Below, one piece after another: positions 34,996-42,657 of a DNA stretch of 64,000 nt. The stretch spans positions 8,309,533 through 8,373,532 of the forward strand of contig NZ_KB913037.1 of the NCBI RefSeq assembly GCF_000384295.1. Reading direction: 5' to 3'. The notes beneath the pieces were generated by a model. The model searched no databases. It saw only the letters and a list, made by a program, of their open reading frames with translations, and had not been told where the DNA came from. Position 1 is the first letter of the stretch. Each line of letters begins with the position of its first letter. The translations under genes were made by a program, and so were the position numbers. The DNA comes from Amycolatopsis balhimycina FH 1894. GTDB lineage: Bacteria > Actinomycetota > Actinomycetes > Mycobacteriales > Pseudonocardiaceae.

Positions 34996-36942
34996 GTGCG
35001 TCCTGCCGACATCGAAGACCTCGTCGTCCCCGGCCGTCCCGCCCTGCGCGGGAACCTGCTGCTCACCGCGCTGAAGCGGCCCGAGCTGAAGACCAACGCC
35101 GCGCACAGCGCGCTGCGGCGCGTGTCACTCGACGGCGGCGAGACCGCGTGGACGCACGGTCCCCGCGACTCCTCGCCGTCGATCTCCCCGGACGGGCGCT
35201 GGGTGGCGTTCCTCCGCGCAGGGGAGGGCAAGGGCGCGGACGGCAGCCCGCAGCTGCACGTCATGCCGTCCGGCGGCGGCGAAGCGCGCCGGCTGACGTC
35301 CCTGCACCTCGGGGCCGGGGAACCGGTATGGGCGCCGGACTCGCGGCGGATCGCCTTCACCGCCCGCGTGCCCGAGGCCGGCCGGTACGGCACCGAGGAC
35401 GCCGGCGGCGAGACCTCGGAGCCGGCCGCCGAGGCCCCGCGCCGGATCACGCGGATGGACTACCGGATCGACGACGTCGGGTTCCTGCGGGACCGGATGC
35501 AGCGGCTGTTCGTCCTCGACGCGCTCGAAGACGAGCCGCCCGAGCCCGAACCGCTGACCGGGGACGCGTTCGACGCGGCCCACCCGGTGTGGACGCCGGA
35601 CGGCACCCGCGTGGTCTTCACCGCGCCGCCGGACTGGGACGCGGCCGAAAGCGACTACCGCGACATCTGCGCGGTCTCCGCCGACGGCGGTGACCCGGAA
35701 GTCGTCGTGCGGTGCGAGGGCTACGCGGAGCGGCCGGCGTTCGGCGCCGGCGGCACGTTGTTCTACTTCGGACAGTCCTTTGAGGACCACCACGAAGCCG
35801 CGCCCACCGGGCTGTACGCGGCGGCGCCCGAGTTCGGCGCCGGCCCGGTGAAGCCCCGGCGGCTCACCGACGCCGAGACGGTCGACTGCGAGGCGGCGGC
35901 GGGGCCGCCGGCCCCGCGCGAAGGCGACGTGCTCGTGGCCGTCCGCAACCGCGGCGCGGTCGAGCTGCGCGCGGTCCCCGTCGACGCCGCGAACGCCACG
36001 CTGGCCGACCTGCCCGCCGTGTATGCCGACCACACCGCGGTGCGGTCCTTCGCGCTCGACGGCGCGGTGATCGCCGCGGTGGTCGCAACGCCGTCGACTT
36101 CCGGTGAGGTCGTGCTGCTCGGCGACGGCGACGCGCGGGTGCTCACCGACTACTCGAAGCCGTTGCGGGACAAGGGCATCCGGCCGATGCTCGAGCTGGA
36201 GACCACCGCCCCGGACGGCTACCCGGTGCACGGCTGGCTGGTGCTGCCCGAGGGTGAAGGCCCGCACCCGGTGCTGCGCGTGGTGCACGGCGGCCCGTTC
36301 ACCCAGCAGGAGTGGGCGGTGTTCGACGAGGCGCAGGTGTACGCCTCCGCCGGGTACGCGGTGGTGCTCGGCAACCCGCGCGGCGCGGCGGGTTACGGGC
36401 GCGAGCACGGCCACGCGATCACGCACGGCTTCGGCACGGTCGATGTCGACGACGTCCTGGCGCTGCTGGACAAGGCCCTCGAACGCCCGGACCTGGACGC
36501 CTCCCGCGTCGGCATCATGGGCGGCTCGTACGGCGGCTTCATGACGAGCTGGCTGGCGGCCCACCACGGCGAGCGCTTCAAGGCGGCGTGGAGCGAGCGC
36601 GCGGTCAACGCGTGGGACTCGATGCTCGGCAGCTCCGACATCGGCTACATGTTCGTCGACGCCTACATCGGCACCGACCCCGAGGTGCTGCGCGAGCGCA
36701 GCCCGCTCACGTACGCCGCGCAGATCCGCATCCCGTTCGCCGTAGTGCATTCGGAGCAGGACTGGCGCTGCCCGCTGGAGCAGGCGCAGCGGATGTTCGT
36801 GGCCCTGCGCCGCGCGGGAGCGGACGCGGAGTTCCTGCTCTTCCCGGGCGAAGGCCACGAGCTGACCCGCTCGGGGCGCCCGCGGCACCGCGTCCAGCGC
36901 TTCGAAGCGGTCCTGGACTGGTGGGCGCGGCACCTCAGTTGA
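34996..36942 (+). CDS. S9 family prolyl oligopeptidase / acylaminoacyl peptidase
   Basis: A 648-residue two-domain serine peptidase. The first 390 residues form a WD40-like propeller (repeats such as SPDGRWVAF and TPDGTRVVFT). The C-terminal alpha/beta-hydrolase has nucleophile GGSYGGFMT, acid in SEQDWRCPLEQ and His in GEGHELTR. No signal peptide is present, so it is probably cytoplasmic and cleaves short or N-acylated peptides. GTG 34996 lies seven bases after a TACGGT -10 (34983-34988), indicating a leaderless mRNA. It overlaps the RES toxin gene tail by eight bases. Confidence 0.93.
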   Translation: MRPADIEDLVVPGRPALRGNLLLTALKRPELKTNAAHSALRRVSLDGGETAWTHGPRDSSPSISPDGRWVAFLRAGEGKGADGSPQLHVMPSGGGEARRLTSLHLGAGEPVWAPDSRRIAFTARVPEAGRYGTEDAGGETSEPAAEAPRRITRMDYRIDDVGFLRDRMQRLFVLDALEDEPPEPEPLTGDAFDAAHPVWTPDGTRVVFTAPPDWDAAESDYRDICAVSADGGDPEVVVRCEGYAERPAFGAGGTLFYFGQSFEDHHEAAPTGLYAAAPEFGAGPVKPRRLTDAETVDCEAAAGPPAPREGDVLVAVRNRGAVELRAVPVDAANATLADLPAVYADHTAVRSFALDGAVIAAVVATPSTSGEVVLLGDGDARVLTDYSKPLRDKGIRPMLELETTAPDGYPVHGWLVLPEGEGPHPVLRVVHGGPFTQQEWAVFDEAQVYASAGYAVVLGNPRGAAGYGREHGHAITHGFGTVDVDDVLALLDKALERPDLDASRVGIMGGSYGGFMTSWLAAHHGERFKAAWSERAVNAWDSMLGSSDIGYMFVDAYIGTDPEVLRERSPLTYAAQIRIPFAVVHSEQDWRCPLEQAQRMFVALRRAGADAEFLLFPGEGHELTRSGRPRHRVQRFEAVLDWWARHLS

Positions 36943-37591
36943 GCAGCGTGTAGTTCAGCTCTTCGCAGACGCGGCCCAGCGGGACGTCCAGGCCCGGGTG
37001 GTCCAGCGGCAGCAGCACGTCCGGCGCGATCGGCAGCGCGGCGCCCGCCGGCGGGTCCCACAGGCAGATCGCGGGGTCACCGGAGTCCATCGACGAGCGG
37101 TACCAGAGGCCGTCGAGGTCGCTGAACGCGCCGCGGATCGCGCGGGCCCACGCCTGCGTGAGCTTCTTCGGCCCGCTCGAAATCTCCTGCGACGCCCCCA
37201 CCCGCGTCGGCCACAGGCCGGTCAGGTCGAGCAGGCGCAGCGTGCGCACCGGGCGGACGACGACCAGCCGGGGACCGCGCGTGCGGCGGTCGACCGTCGA
37301 GCTGGTCTGGAAGACCTCGGCGACCGACGTGCGCACCGTGAGGCCGAAGTAGAGCACCCCGTTCGCGGGGTCGGTGACCGGCACGCCGCCGCGCCCGGGC
37401 GACTGCTGGTCGAACCGGCCGTGGGGGAGCGGGCCGGTGTAGCGGAACGAGTTCCACTGCTGGGGGTGGTTGCCGTGCGCGGTGAAGATCCGCACCAGCC
37501 TGGTCGTGGACTGGACCGTCACCACGTCACTGGCACGGTTCAGCTGCCGGACCAGGACGGATCGGGCGGGCGGCAGCGGGAGCCGGGCCAT
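36935..37591 (-). CDS. RES-domain toxin (NAD+-degrading family)
   Basis: A 218-residue protein with the RES pattern: LVRIF near the N-terminus, a GRFDQQSPGRGGVPVTDP loop, and VLYFGLTVRTSVAEVFQ containing the conserved Arg and Glu. RES toxins such as MbcT and Res cleave or phosphorolyse NAD+, depleting the cell. It follows the Xre/ParS-like antitoxin gene by 51 bases in the same direction, the usual order for this module. The ATG and domain ends are well supported; enzymatic activity is inferred from the family. Confidence 0.85.
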   Translation of the reverse strand: MARLPLPPARSVLVRQLNRASDVVTVQSTTRLVRIFTAHGNHPQQWNSFRYTGPLPHGRFDQQSPGRGGVPVTDPANGVLYFGLTVRTSVAEVFQTSSTVDRRTRGPRLVVVRPVRTLRLLDLTGLWPTRVGASQEISSGPKKLTQAWARAIRGAFSDLDGLWYRSSMDSGDPAICLWDPPAGAALPIAPDVLLPLDHPGLDVPLGRVCEELNYTLLN

Positions 37592-37642
37592 GGGTCGGGG
37601 GTGGTCCGTCCTTGTCGGTGATCTTGCTCGGGAAGGTCCAGC

Positions 37643-38224
37643 CTAGAGCGGCGTGCCGAGCGTGGCGATGAGGCGGGCGACGTGGTCCGGGTCACCACCG
37701 GAGAGGAGCCATTGGCGCGGGGTCGCGGGCTGGTCGTTGATCACCAGGTCGGCCTGCGGGGTGCTCATGAAGGCGGCGACGACGAGCGCGGGCTGGTCGT
37801 CGGGCAACGCCTTGAGCACGACCTCGAGGCCGGGGAGCACGCCCGAGCCGGCGAACTGCCACGCCGGGAGCCGCCAGCCGCCGTCCTTCCAGCCGGTCAG
37901 CCTGCCTTCCTTGAGGCGGTGCCGGATCCGGCTGTCGTCGACGCCGAGGGTCTTGGCCGCCTCGTTGACGCTGAGCGCGCCTTCGGCGAGCACCGCGTGG
38001 GCGGCCACGGTGCGGGCCCTGAAGTCGGGTTCGTCCTCGCGGCGCGGCGACAGGTCCAGGCCGACGTCGGCGAGCGCGGCCCGCTGGTCGGCGGAGAAGT
38101 AGTGCGAGGGATCCGGATTCGGTGGAGACAGTCTGCGCGCCGCGTCTTCGACGAGCGTGAGGAACTCGTGCGCGTCGACTTTCAGGCCCGCCTTGGCGAG
38201 GATGTTCTCCAGCGCTACAGACAT
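37643..38224 (-). CDS. Xre/MbcA/ParS-like antitoxin of the RES module
   Basis: A 193-residue protein. Residues about 80-120 form a helix-turn-helix (VNEAAKTLGVDDSRIRHRLK with GRLTGW following). The C-terminal part (PGLEVVLKALPDDQ and TPRQWLLSGGDPDHVARLIA) matches the toxin-binding domain of RES partners. It should neutralise the RES toxin and repress its own promoter. ATG 38224 follows a TAACCT -10 by seven bases, so the transcript is probably leaderless. The operator-like GGTTAACC overlaps that -10. Confidence 0.85.
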   Translation of the reverse strand: MSVALENILAKAGLKVDAHEFLTLVEDAARRLSPPNPDPSHYFSADQRAALADVGLDLSPRREDEPDFRARTVAAHAVLAEGALSVNEAAKTLGVDDSRIRHRLKEGRLTGWKDGGWRLPAWQFAGSGVLPGLEVVLKALPDDQPALVVAAFMSTPQADLVINDQPATPRQWLLSGGDPDHVARLIATLGTPL

Positions 38225-38231
38225 GTGGCTC

Positions 38232-38240
38232 AGGTTAACC
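38232..38240 (-). promoter_or_regulatory. Promoter -10 and palindrome of the RES/Xre operon
   Basis: TAACCT reads on the minus strand at 38232-38237, seven bases before the antitoxin ATG. The perfect palindrome GGTTAACC (38233-38240) overlaps it, a likely autoregulatory site. Confidence 0.45.
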
Positions 38241-38398
38241 CGAAACAGCGCGCCTGTGCGGGTTCGTGCGGTTTCTTGCCCTGTCTGTGCGTGAATTCAC
38301 CAGAGATCGACACTTTGGGCACATCAATCAACACGTTGAGTAAGCAACTTCCGGTCAGTTTCCCTGGATCGGCCGCAGTTGTCCAGACCCTCCGCGGC

Positions 38399-38427
38399 TT
38401 GACACCGCGGCCCGGCGCACCTACGTT
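38399..38427 (+). promoter_or_regulatory. Consensus sigma-A promoter without an annotated gene
   Basis: TTGACA (38399-38404), a 17-base spacer and TACGTT (38422-38427) on the plus strand. It is one of the best -35/-10 matches I noticed in the window, yet the gene downstream (lacI-type) is on the other strand. Confidence 0.6.
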
Positions 38428-38433
38428 CCGGGG

Positions 38434-38546
38434 AGAAAACGATTTCCGCTCCGTGCTCACAGGATCCGGCCCGCGTGCCGGTCATGGGGGACACAGGGGG
38501 TGGGGCGTGCCTGGGGGGCCTGGCACGAGCCGGCCCCCCGGGCACG
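38434..38546 (+). ncRNA. Candidate small RNA of about 110 nt
   Basis: The transcript would start near 38434 from the TTGACA/TACGTT promoter and end in the strong hairpin at 38506-38546. No open frame with a ribosome site is found between them. An inner stem CCGGC/GCCGG lies near 38465-38480. The stretch 38225-38559 otherwise holds only the antitoxin promoter. A leaderless or very short peptide cannot be excluded. Confidence 0.4.
38506..38546. terminator. 15-bp hairpin, probably bidirectional terminator
   Basis: CGTGCCTGGGGGGCC pairs with GGCCCCCCGGGCACG across an 11-base loop, with a single G-T wobble. It lies 13 bases beyond the LacI-type gene stop on the minus strand and at the end of the candidate plus-strand RNA. 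Confidence 0.7.
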
Positions 38547-38559
38547 TCGCTCCCGGCCG

Positions 38560-39537
38560 TCAGCGGCGGGAGCTCTTCCGTTCGATCAGCCGGGCTTCGA
38601 GTGTCGTCGTGGTCGCGTCGCGGCTGCTGTCGGTGATGCGGGCCAGCAGGAGCTGCGCCGCCACGCGCCCGACCTCGTACGCCGGCTGCGCGACCACCGT
38701 GAGCGGCGGGTCGATCAGCGTCGTCCACGGCGCGTCGTCGAACGAGACGATGCCGACGTCCCGTCCGGGACGCAGGCCACGCGCCGACAGTGCCTCCAGC
38801 ACCCCGATCGCCATCGTGCTGTTCGCGACCAGCAGGGCGTCCGGTGGCGACGGCTCGTCGAGCAGTTCCAGCGCGGCCAGCCGGGCCCCTTCGGCGCGGT
38901 ACTCCGCTCGTCGCGACACGGCGTTCGCTTCGCCGACGACGTCGGCGTAACCGGCCAGGCGGTCGTCGGCGGTACGGACGCCCGCGGGCCCGGTCAGGCA
39001 GCCGACGCGCCGGTAGCCGCCGTCGAGCAGGTGCCGCGTGGCCACCGCGGCCGCGTGCCGCGTGTCGACCAGCACCTGGTCGCCCGCCGCGGCGGGCAGC
39101 GGCCGGTCCACCGCGACCAGGGGAGTGCCCTGGCGGCGCAGGCCTTCGACGTTGGTCGACCGGCCGGTGGGCGACAGCACCACCCCGGCCACCCGTTCCT
39201 GCAGCGCGACTTCGATGTAGCGCCGCTCCTTGTCCTCGTTCTCGTCGGAGTTGCAGAGCACCACCGAGTACCCGGACCGTTGCGCGAGGTCTTCGACGCC
39301 GCGCGCGATGGCGGTGAAGAAGGGGTTCTCGACGTCGGAGATGATGAGCGCGAGCACCGCCGTCTCCTGCCGGCGCAGGTTCCGGGCGAGTCCGTTCGGG
39401 TGATACCCGAGCTCGGCGGCCGCCTCCTGGACCCGCGCGGCCAACGTGGGGTCCACAGTGGACTTTCCGTTGAGCGCGCGCGACACGGTCGCCGTGGAGA
39501 CGCCGGCTCTCGCCGCGACGTCGCTGATGGTGGCCAC
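38560..39537 (-). CDS. LacI family transcriptional regulator
   Basis: A 325-residue regulator. The N-terminal helix-turn-helix and hinge read ISDVAARAGVSTATVSRALN and AAELGYHPNGLARNLRR. The rest is a periplasmic-binding-type ligand domain (ALIISDVENPFFTAIARG, VVLSPTGRS, IGIVSFDD-like DVGIVSFDDAPWTTL). Such proteins usually respond to a sugar and repress transport or catabolic genes. No sugar gene lies next to it, so its targets are elsewhere apart from probable autoregulation. A GGGAGGG ribosome site precedes the GTG. Confidence 0.93.
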   Translation of the reverse strand: MATISDVAARAGVSTATVSRALNGKSTVDPTLAARVQEAAAELGYHPNGLARNLRRQETAVLALIISDVENPFFTAIARGVEDLAQRSGYSVVLCNSDENEDKERRYIEVALQERVAGVVLSPTGRSTNVEGLRRQGTPLVAVDRPLPAAAGDQVLVDTRHAAAVATRHLLDGGYRRVGCLTGPAGVRTADDRLAGYADVVGEANAVSRRAEYRAEGARLAALELLDEPSPPDALLVANSTMAIGVLEALSARGLRPGRDVGIVSFDDAPWTTLIDPPLTVVAQPAYEVGRVAAQLLLARITDSSRDATTTTLEARLIERKSSRR

Positions 39538-39579
39538 ACGCCCTCCCTGATCACTCGTCGAGGGGAGAATAGCGCTCTT

Positions 39580-39593
39580 GGTAGTCGTTTACC
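39580..39593 (-). promoter_or_regulatory. Operator-like site in the LacI-type gene promoter
   Basis: GGTAGTCGTTTACC has matching outer halves around a central CG, the layout of LacI-family operators. It lies immediately upstream of a minus-strand -10-like TATTCT (39566-39571), so it could mediate autorepression. Confidence 0.35.
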
Positions 39594-39642
39594 GTCCGCT
39601 TACCTTTTTGGGCGAGCACCCACTTCCGGTTGTCCGTGCGGG

Positions 39643-40494
39643 TTACGCCGAACGGAGCCGGTCACGCCCGGTTGCGTCCACAGTGGAGGATCCGCGGAAG
39701 TACGCGCGGGGCGTCAGGCCGGTCAGGGCCCGGCAGTCCCGGCTGAGGTGAGCCTGGTCGGCATACCCCGCGGCGGCGGCCAGCGCGGCCAGGCCGGCGA
39801 CGCGCGGAGCCAGCGTGACGGCGCGCTGGAACCGGCTGACCCGGAGGTAGGTGGCCGGGCCGTAGCCGACCGCCTGGACGAACCGCCGCCGCAGCCGCCG
39901 TTCGCCGACCGCGAGGGACGCGGCGGCGTCCTCGATCCGCGCGGCCGCAACCTCTGCCGGGTTCGAGACGCGCCGGGCAAGCATGGCGGCGGCATCGGTT
40001 CGATCGGCGGCAAGCCCATCGGTTCCGGCCCGAGCCAACCCCGCGGCCGCCTCGGCGACCCGCGTCGCACCCGCGGCCAACCGGCCGATCAACGCCGCCA
40101 CCGCCGGGTCGGGCGGCGGCACCTCCGGCAGCCGCGCCGCGACCGCTTGCGCCGGCGACAGCTCGCCCGCCAGCAGCCGCTCGGCGGCCAGTTCCCCTTC
40201 GCGACCCCACAACTCGCCCAACGGCACCCGGCGGTCGCGCAGCTCGTCGGCCGGCACGCCGAGGACCGCCGCCGCGCGGCCCGGGATGAACCGCACTCCG
40301 GTCAGCACCGCCCCGGGGCTGGTCACCGATAACCACGCCGACGTGTCCGGGCCCGCCACGAACACCTCGCCGTCCCCGGCGACCAGGTCCACGCAGCCGT
40401 CGGGGACGATCCGCTTCGGGACCGCCGAAACCGATCGCCACACGCACCGCGCCACGTCCCGCACCGGCCCTGGTGGCGCCGCCTCCTCGTACAC
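39643..40494 (-). CDS. AraC family transcriptional regulator (DUF6597-like N-terminus)
   Basis: A 283-residue regulator. The N-terminal half contains VPDGCVDLV and ISP-type segment LTGVRFIPGRAAAVLG, typical of the DUF6597 sensor domain in actinobacterial AraC proteins. The C-terminal half is the double helix-turn-helix: GERRLRRRFVQAVGYGPATYLRVSRFQRA, shown here as positions about 200-230, and AGYADQAHLSRDCRALTG. GTG 40494 follows a CATGAT -10-like box by six bases, suggesting leaderless translation. Its targets are not obvious; the divergently transcribed MmpS gene is one candidate. Confidence 0.9.
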   Translation of the reverse strand: MYEEAAPPGPVRDVARCVWRSVSAVPKRIVPDGCVDLVAGDGEVFVAGPDTSAWLSVTSPGAVLTGVRFIPGRAAAVLGVPADELRDRRVPLGELWGREGELAAERLLAGELSPAQAVAARLPEVPPPDPAVAALIGRLAAGATRVAEAAAGLARAGTDGLAADRTDAAAMLARRVSNPAEVAAARIEDAAASLAVGERRLRRRFVQAVGYGPATYLRVSRFQRAVTLAPRVAGLAALAAAAGYADQAHLSRDCRALTGLTPRAYFRGSSTVDATGRDRLRSA

Positions 40495-40653
40495 ACCCCG
40501 ATCATGCCCCGGGGGTCCGGCGAAACCGGCCCGGACCCCCGTTTGGGTGAATGTGCGACTTCTTGCGAAGAGCGGCTAACGCGGAGTTAGGTCACGGCGA
40601 GATATAGGTCGACGCACTCGGCGGAAGTGCGCGCGACGAGAGAAGACCTCTCC

Positions 40654-41142
40654 ATGGGTGTTCCCACCGTGATCAGGTCCGCTTCGAAGGACCAGCGCGA
40701 CTGTGCTGCCCGGGCCCGGTCGGCCGGAAGCGTCGTCGTGGTCCTGGGGGTGCTCGCCGCGGCTTTCGCGGTGACGTCGTCCGTCGTGCCCAGGTCCGCG
40801 CGCGGACCGGCCAAGGAACAGCCGGTGGCCGCGCCGGTCGTCCCGGCCGCGGCCCTCGCGGTCAGCCACACCGTCGTCTACGAACTGCTGGGCGAGCACG
40901 GCGCCCGCAACGTCACCTACACCGCCGCCGGCTCGGCTCTGACCCAGCGCGCCGAGGTGACGACGCCCTGGTCGGTGTCGTTCACCGAGTCCGTCCCGGC
41001 CGGCCGCACGCCGTTCCGCAGCATCGCCGCCCGGAACCCCGGCCCCGGCGAGCTGCGCTGCCGGATCGTCGTCGACGGGGCCGTCGTCGCCGAGAAGGCC
41101 GTGGAAGACCCGGAGCAGGCCTTCGTGAGCTGCGCCGGCTGA
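40654..41142 (+). CDS. MmpS family membrane-associated protein
   Basis: A 162-residue protein with a cytoplasmic N-terminus, one membrane helix (SVVVVLGVLAAAFAVTSSV) and an extracytoplasmic beta domain beginning HTVVYELLGEHGARNVTYTA, the MmpS signature. In mycobacteria MmpS proteins assist MmpL lipid and siderophore exporters. No MmpL gene is in the window, so this is an orphan. Two cysteines in the outer domain (LRCRIV and FVSCAG) may form a disulfide. ATG 40654 is preferred over the in-frame GTG 40627, which lacks a ribosome site. Confidence 0.82.
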   Translation: MGVPTVIRSASKDQRDCAARARSAGSVVVVLGVLAAAFAVTSSVVPRSARGPAKEQPVAAPVVPAAALAVSHTVVYELLGEHGARNVTYTAAGSALTQRAEVTTPWSVSFTESVPAGRTPFRSIAARNPGPGELRCRIVVDGAVVAEKAVEDPEQAFVSCAG

Positions 41143-41177
41143 GTCTCTCGGCAGGGCCCTGCGGCAGGATCGGCGGC

Positions 41178-41924
41178 GTGAACGACGCCGCGATCACCTT
41201 CGGGCCCGCCTTGGTGGCGGTACTGGTCCTGCTCGCCGTCTCCGGTGCCGCCGTCGTCCAGCTGGGCGGGCTCGGGCCGGGACGAGCCGTGCTGATCGCC
41301 GCCGTCCGCGCCGCCGCCCAGCTGGCCGTCGTGTCGCTGGTGATCATCGCCGTCCTGCGCTCGGCGCCGCTGACCGGCCTGTTCGTGCTGATGATGTTCG
41401 GCATCGCCGCGGTGACGTCGGCGCGCCGCGTCGGCACCTGGGCGAACCTGCCGTGGACGGCGCTGGCCATCGCCGCCGGCGTGGTGCCGGTGCTCGCACT
41501 GGTCCTCGGCGCCGGTGTCGTCCCGCTGAAGCCGATCGCCGTCGTCCCGATCGCGGGCATCGTGATCGGCGGCGCCATGACCGCGACGTCGCAGGCCGCC
41601 CGCCGCGCCCTCGACGAGCTCAAGTCCCGCCACGGCGAGTACGAAGCCGCGCTGGCGCTGGGGTTCCTGCCGCGCCCCGCCGCGCTCGAGATCTGCCGCC
41701 CGTCGGCCGGGCAAGCGCTGATCCCGGTGCTGGACCAGACCCGCACGGTCGGCCTGGTGACGCTCCCGGGCGCCTACGTCGGCGTGCTGCTCGGCGGCGC
41801 CGGCCCGGTGCAGGCCGGCATGACGCAGGTGCTCGTGCTGATCGGGCTGCTGGCCGCGGAAGCCGTCTCGATCCTGGTGGCCGTGCAGTTCGTCGCGGCC
41901 GGGAAGCTCAGCCGAGCGGAGTAG
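41178..41924 (+). CDS. UPF0014 / FetB-like ABC transporter permease
   Basis: A 248-residue protein with seven hydrophobic segments. The family motifs VRAAAQLAVVSLVI, GGAMTATSQAARRALDEL and LDQTRTVGLVTLPGAYVGVLLGG (positions about 190-212) are intact. FetB of E. coli, with ATPase FetA, is implicated in iron export and oxidative-stress resistance. No FetA-like ATPase gene lies adjacent, so the partner must be elsewhere. GTG 41178 follows CAGGAT by seven bases (leaderless), and GCAGGGCCCTGC (41151-41162), a perfect palindrome, sits just upstream of that box. It overlaps the convergent phosphatase gene by 17 bases. Confidence 0.88.
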   Translation: MNDAAITFGPALVAVLVLLAVSGAAVVQLGGLGPGRAVLIAAVRAAAQLAVVSLVIIAVLRSAPLTGLFVLMMFGIAAVTSARRVGTWANLPWTALAIAAGVVPVLALVLGAGVVPLKPIAVVPIAGIVIGGAMTATSQAARRALDELKSRHGEYEAALALGFLPRPAALEICRPSAGQALIPVLDQTRTVGLVTLPGAYVGVLLGGAGPVQAGMTQVLVLIGLLAAEAVSILVAVQFVAAGKLSRAE

Positions 41925-42594
41925 CCAGGTGCGCGGTGTCGTTGAAGCGCCGCACGATCCAGGTGTCGCCATGCAGCACCAGGTGCGAAATCGAGCCGTT
42001 GTCGGCGCCGAGGAACGCGAACCGCTCGACCGAGCGGCTGGCCTGGGCGAACACCTCGCCGATCACGCCGCCGTGGGTGAACACCGCGACGCGCTGATCG
42101 GGGTGCGCGGCCGCGATGCGGGTGAGCGCGCCGCGCAGCCGGGCCCCGAACCGCTCGTCGGACTCCGCGCCCGGGATGACGTCCCAGCGCTGCTCGGTCC
42201 ACAGCCGGTCGACGATCGGGTGGCCGTCGGTGGTGTACTTCCGGAACAGCCCGTTCTCCCAGTCGCCGAGGTGGATCTCCCGCAGGTCCGGCTCGACGAC
42301 CGGGGTCAGCCCCAGCTTCTCCGCCAGCGGCGCGGCGGTCTGCACCGTGCGGCGCAGCGTCGTCACGTAAATCGCGTCGATCCGCTCCCCGGCGAGCCGG
42401 ACGCCGACGCGCTGGGCGTGGTCACGGCCCTCCGGCGCGAGGTCCGGGTCGGCCTGGCCGTCGACCAGGTCGAACGGGGCGTCGCCGCGGGCCGGAGCCG
42501 ATTCGCCGTGCCGGACCAGGAAGATCTCGGTCGAACCCGGGGGTGGGCTGAACCGGTGCTGGCGGTATTCGATCTCCTGCTCGGGCGTGCTCAT
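41908..42594 (-). CDS. Histidine phosphatase superfamily protein
   Basis: A 228-residue phosphoglycerate-mutase-like phosphatase. The catalytic RHG motif is in FLVRHGESAPA, the second arginine in TTLRRTVQTAAPLAE, the acid in EIHLGDWENG, and the second histidine in VAVFTHGGVIGEV. All core residues are present, so it should be an active phosphomonoesterase acting through a phosphohistidine; the substrate is unknown. The ATG follows a TACCGT -10 by six bases (leaderless). Confidence 0.92.
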   Translation of the reverse strand: MSTPEQEIEYRQHRFSPPPGSTEIFLVRHGESAPARGDAPFDLVDGQADPDLAPEGRDHAQRVGVRLAGERIDAIYVTTLRRTVQTAAPLAEKLGLTPVVEPDLREIHLGDWENGLFRKYTTDGHPIVDRLWTEQRWDVIPGAESDERFGARLRGALTRIAAAHPDQRVAVFTHGGVIGEVFAQASRSVERFAFLGADNGSISHLVLHGDTWIVRRFNDTAHLATPLG

Positions 42595-42657
42595 GCTTCG
42601 ACGGTACAGCGGCGCGAAGCGCCTCCATTGAGGGCGGTGGTGGGGAGGAAGGCGGAG

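Noticed and set aside
37612..37620. TTGTCGGTG, the first half of a damage promoter, on the plus strand between the RES toxin and antitoxin genes
   Set aside because: Eight bases downstream the sequence is CGGGAA, not TAnnnT, and no plus-strand gene follows.
38483..38640. A short plus-strand frame starting ATGGGGGACACAGGG inside the candidate small RNA
   Set aside because: It has no ribosome site, runs through the hairpin and into the antisense of the LacI-type gene, and encodes a Gly-rich sequence expected by chance.
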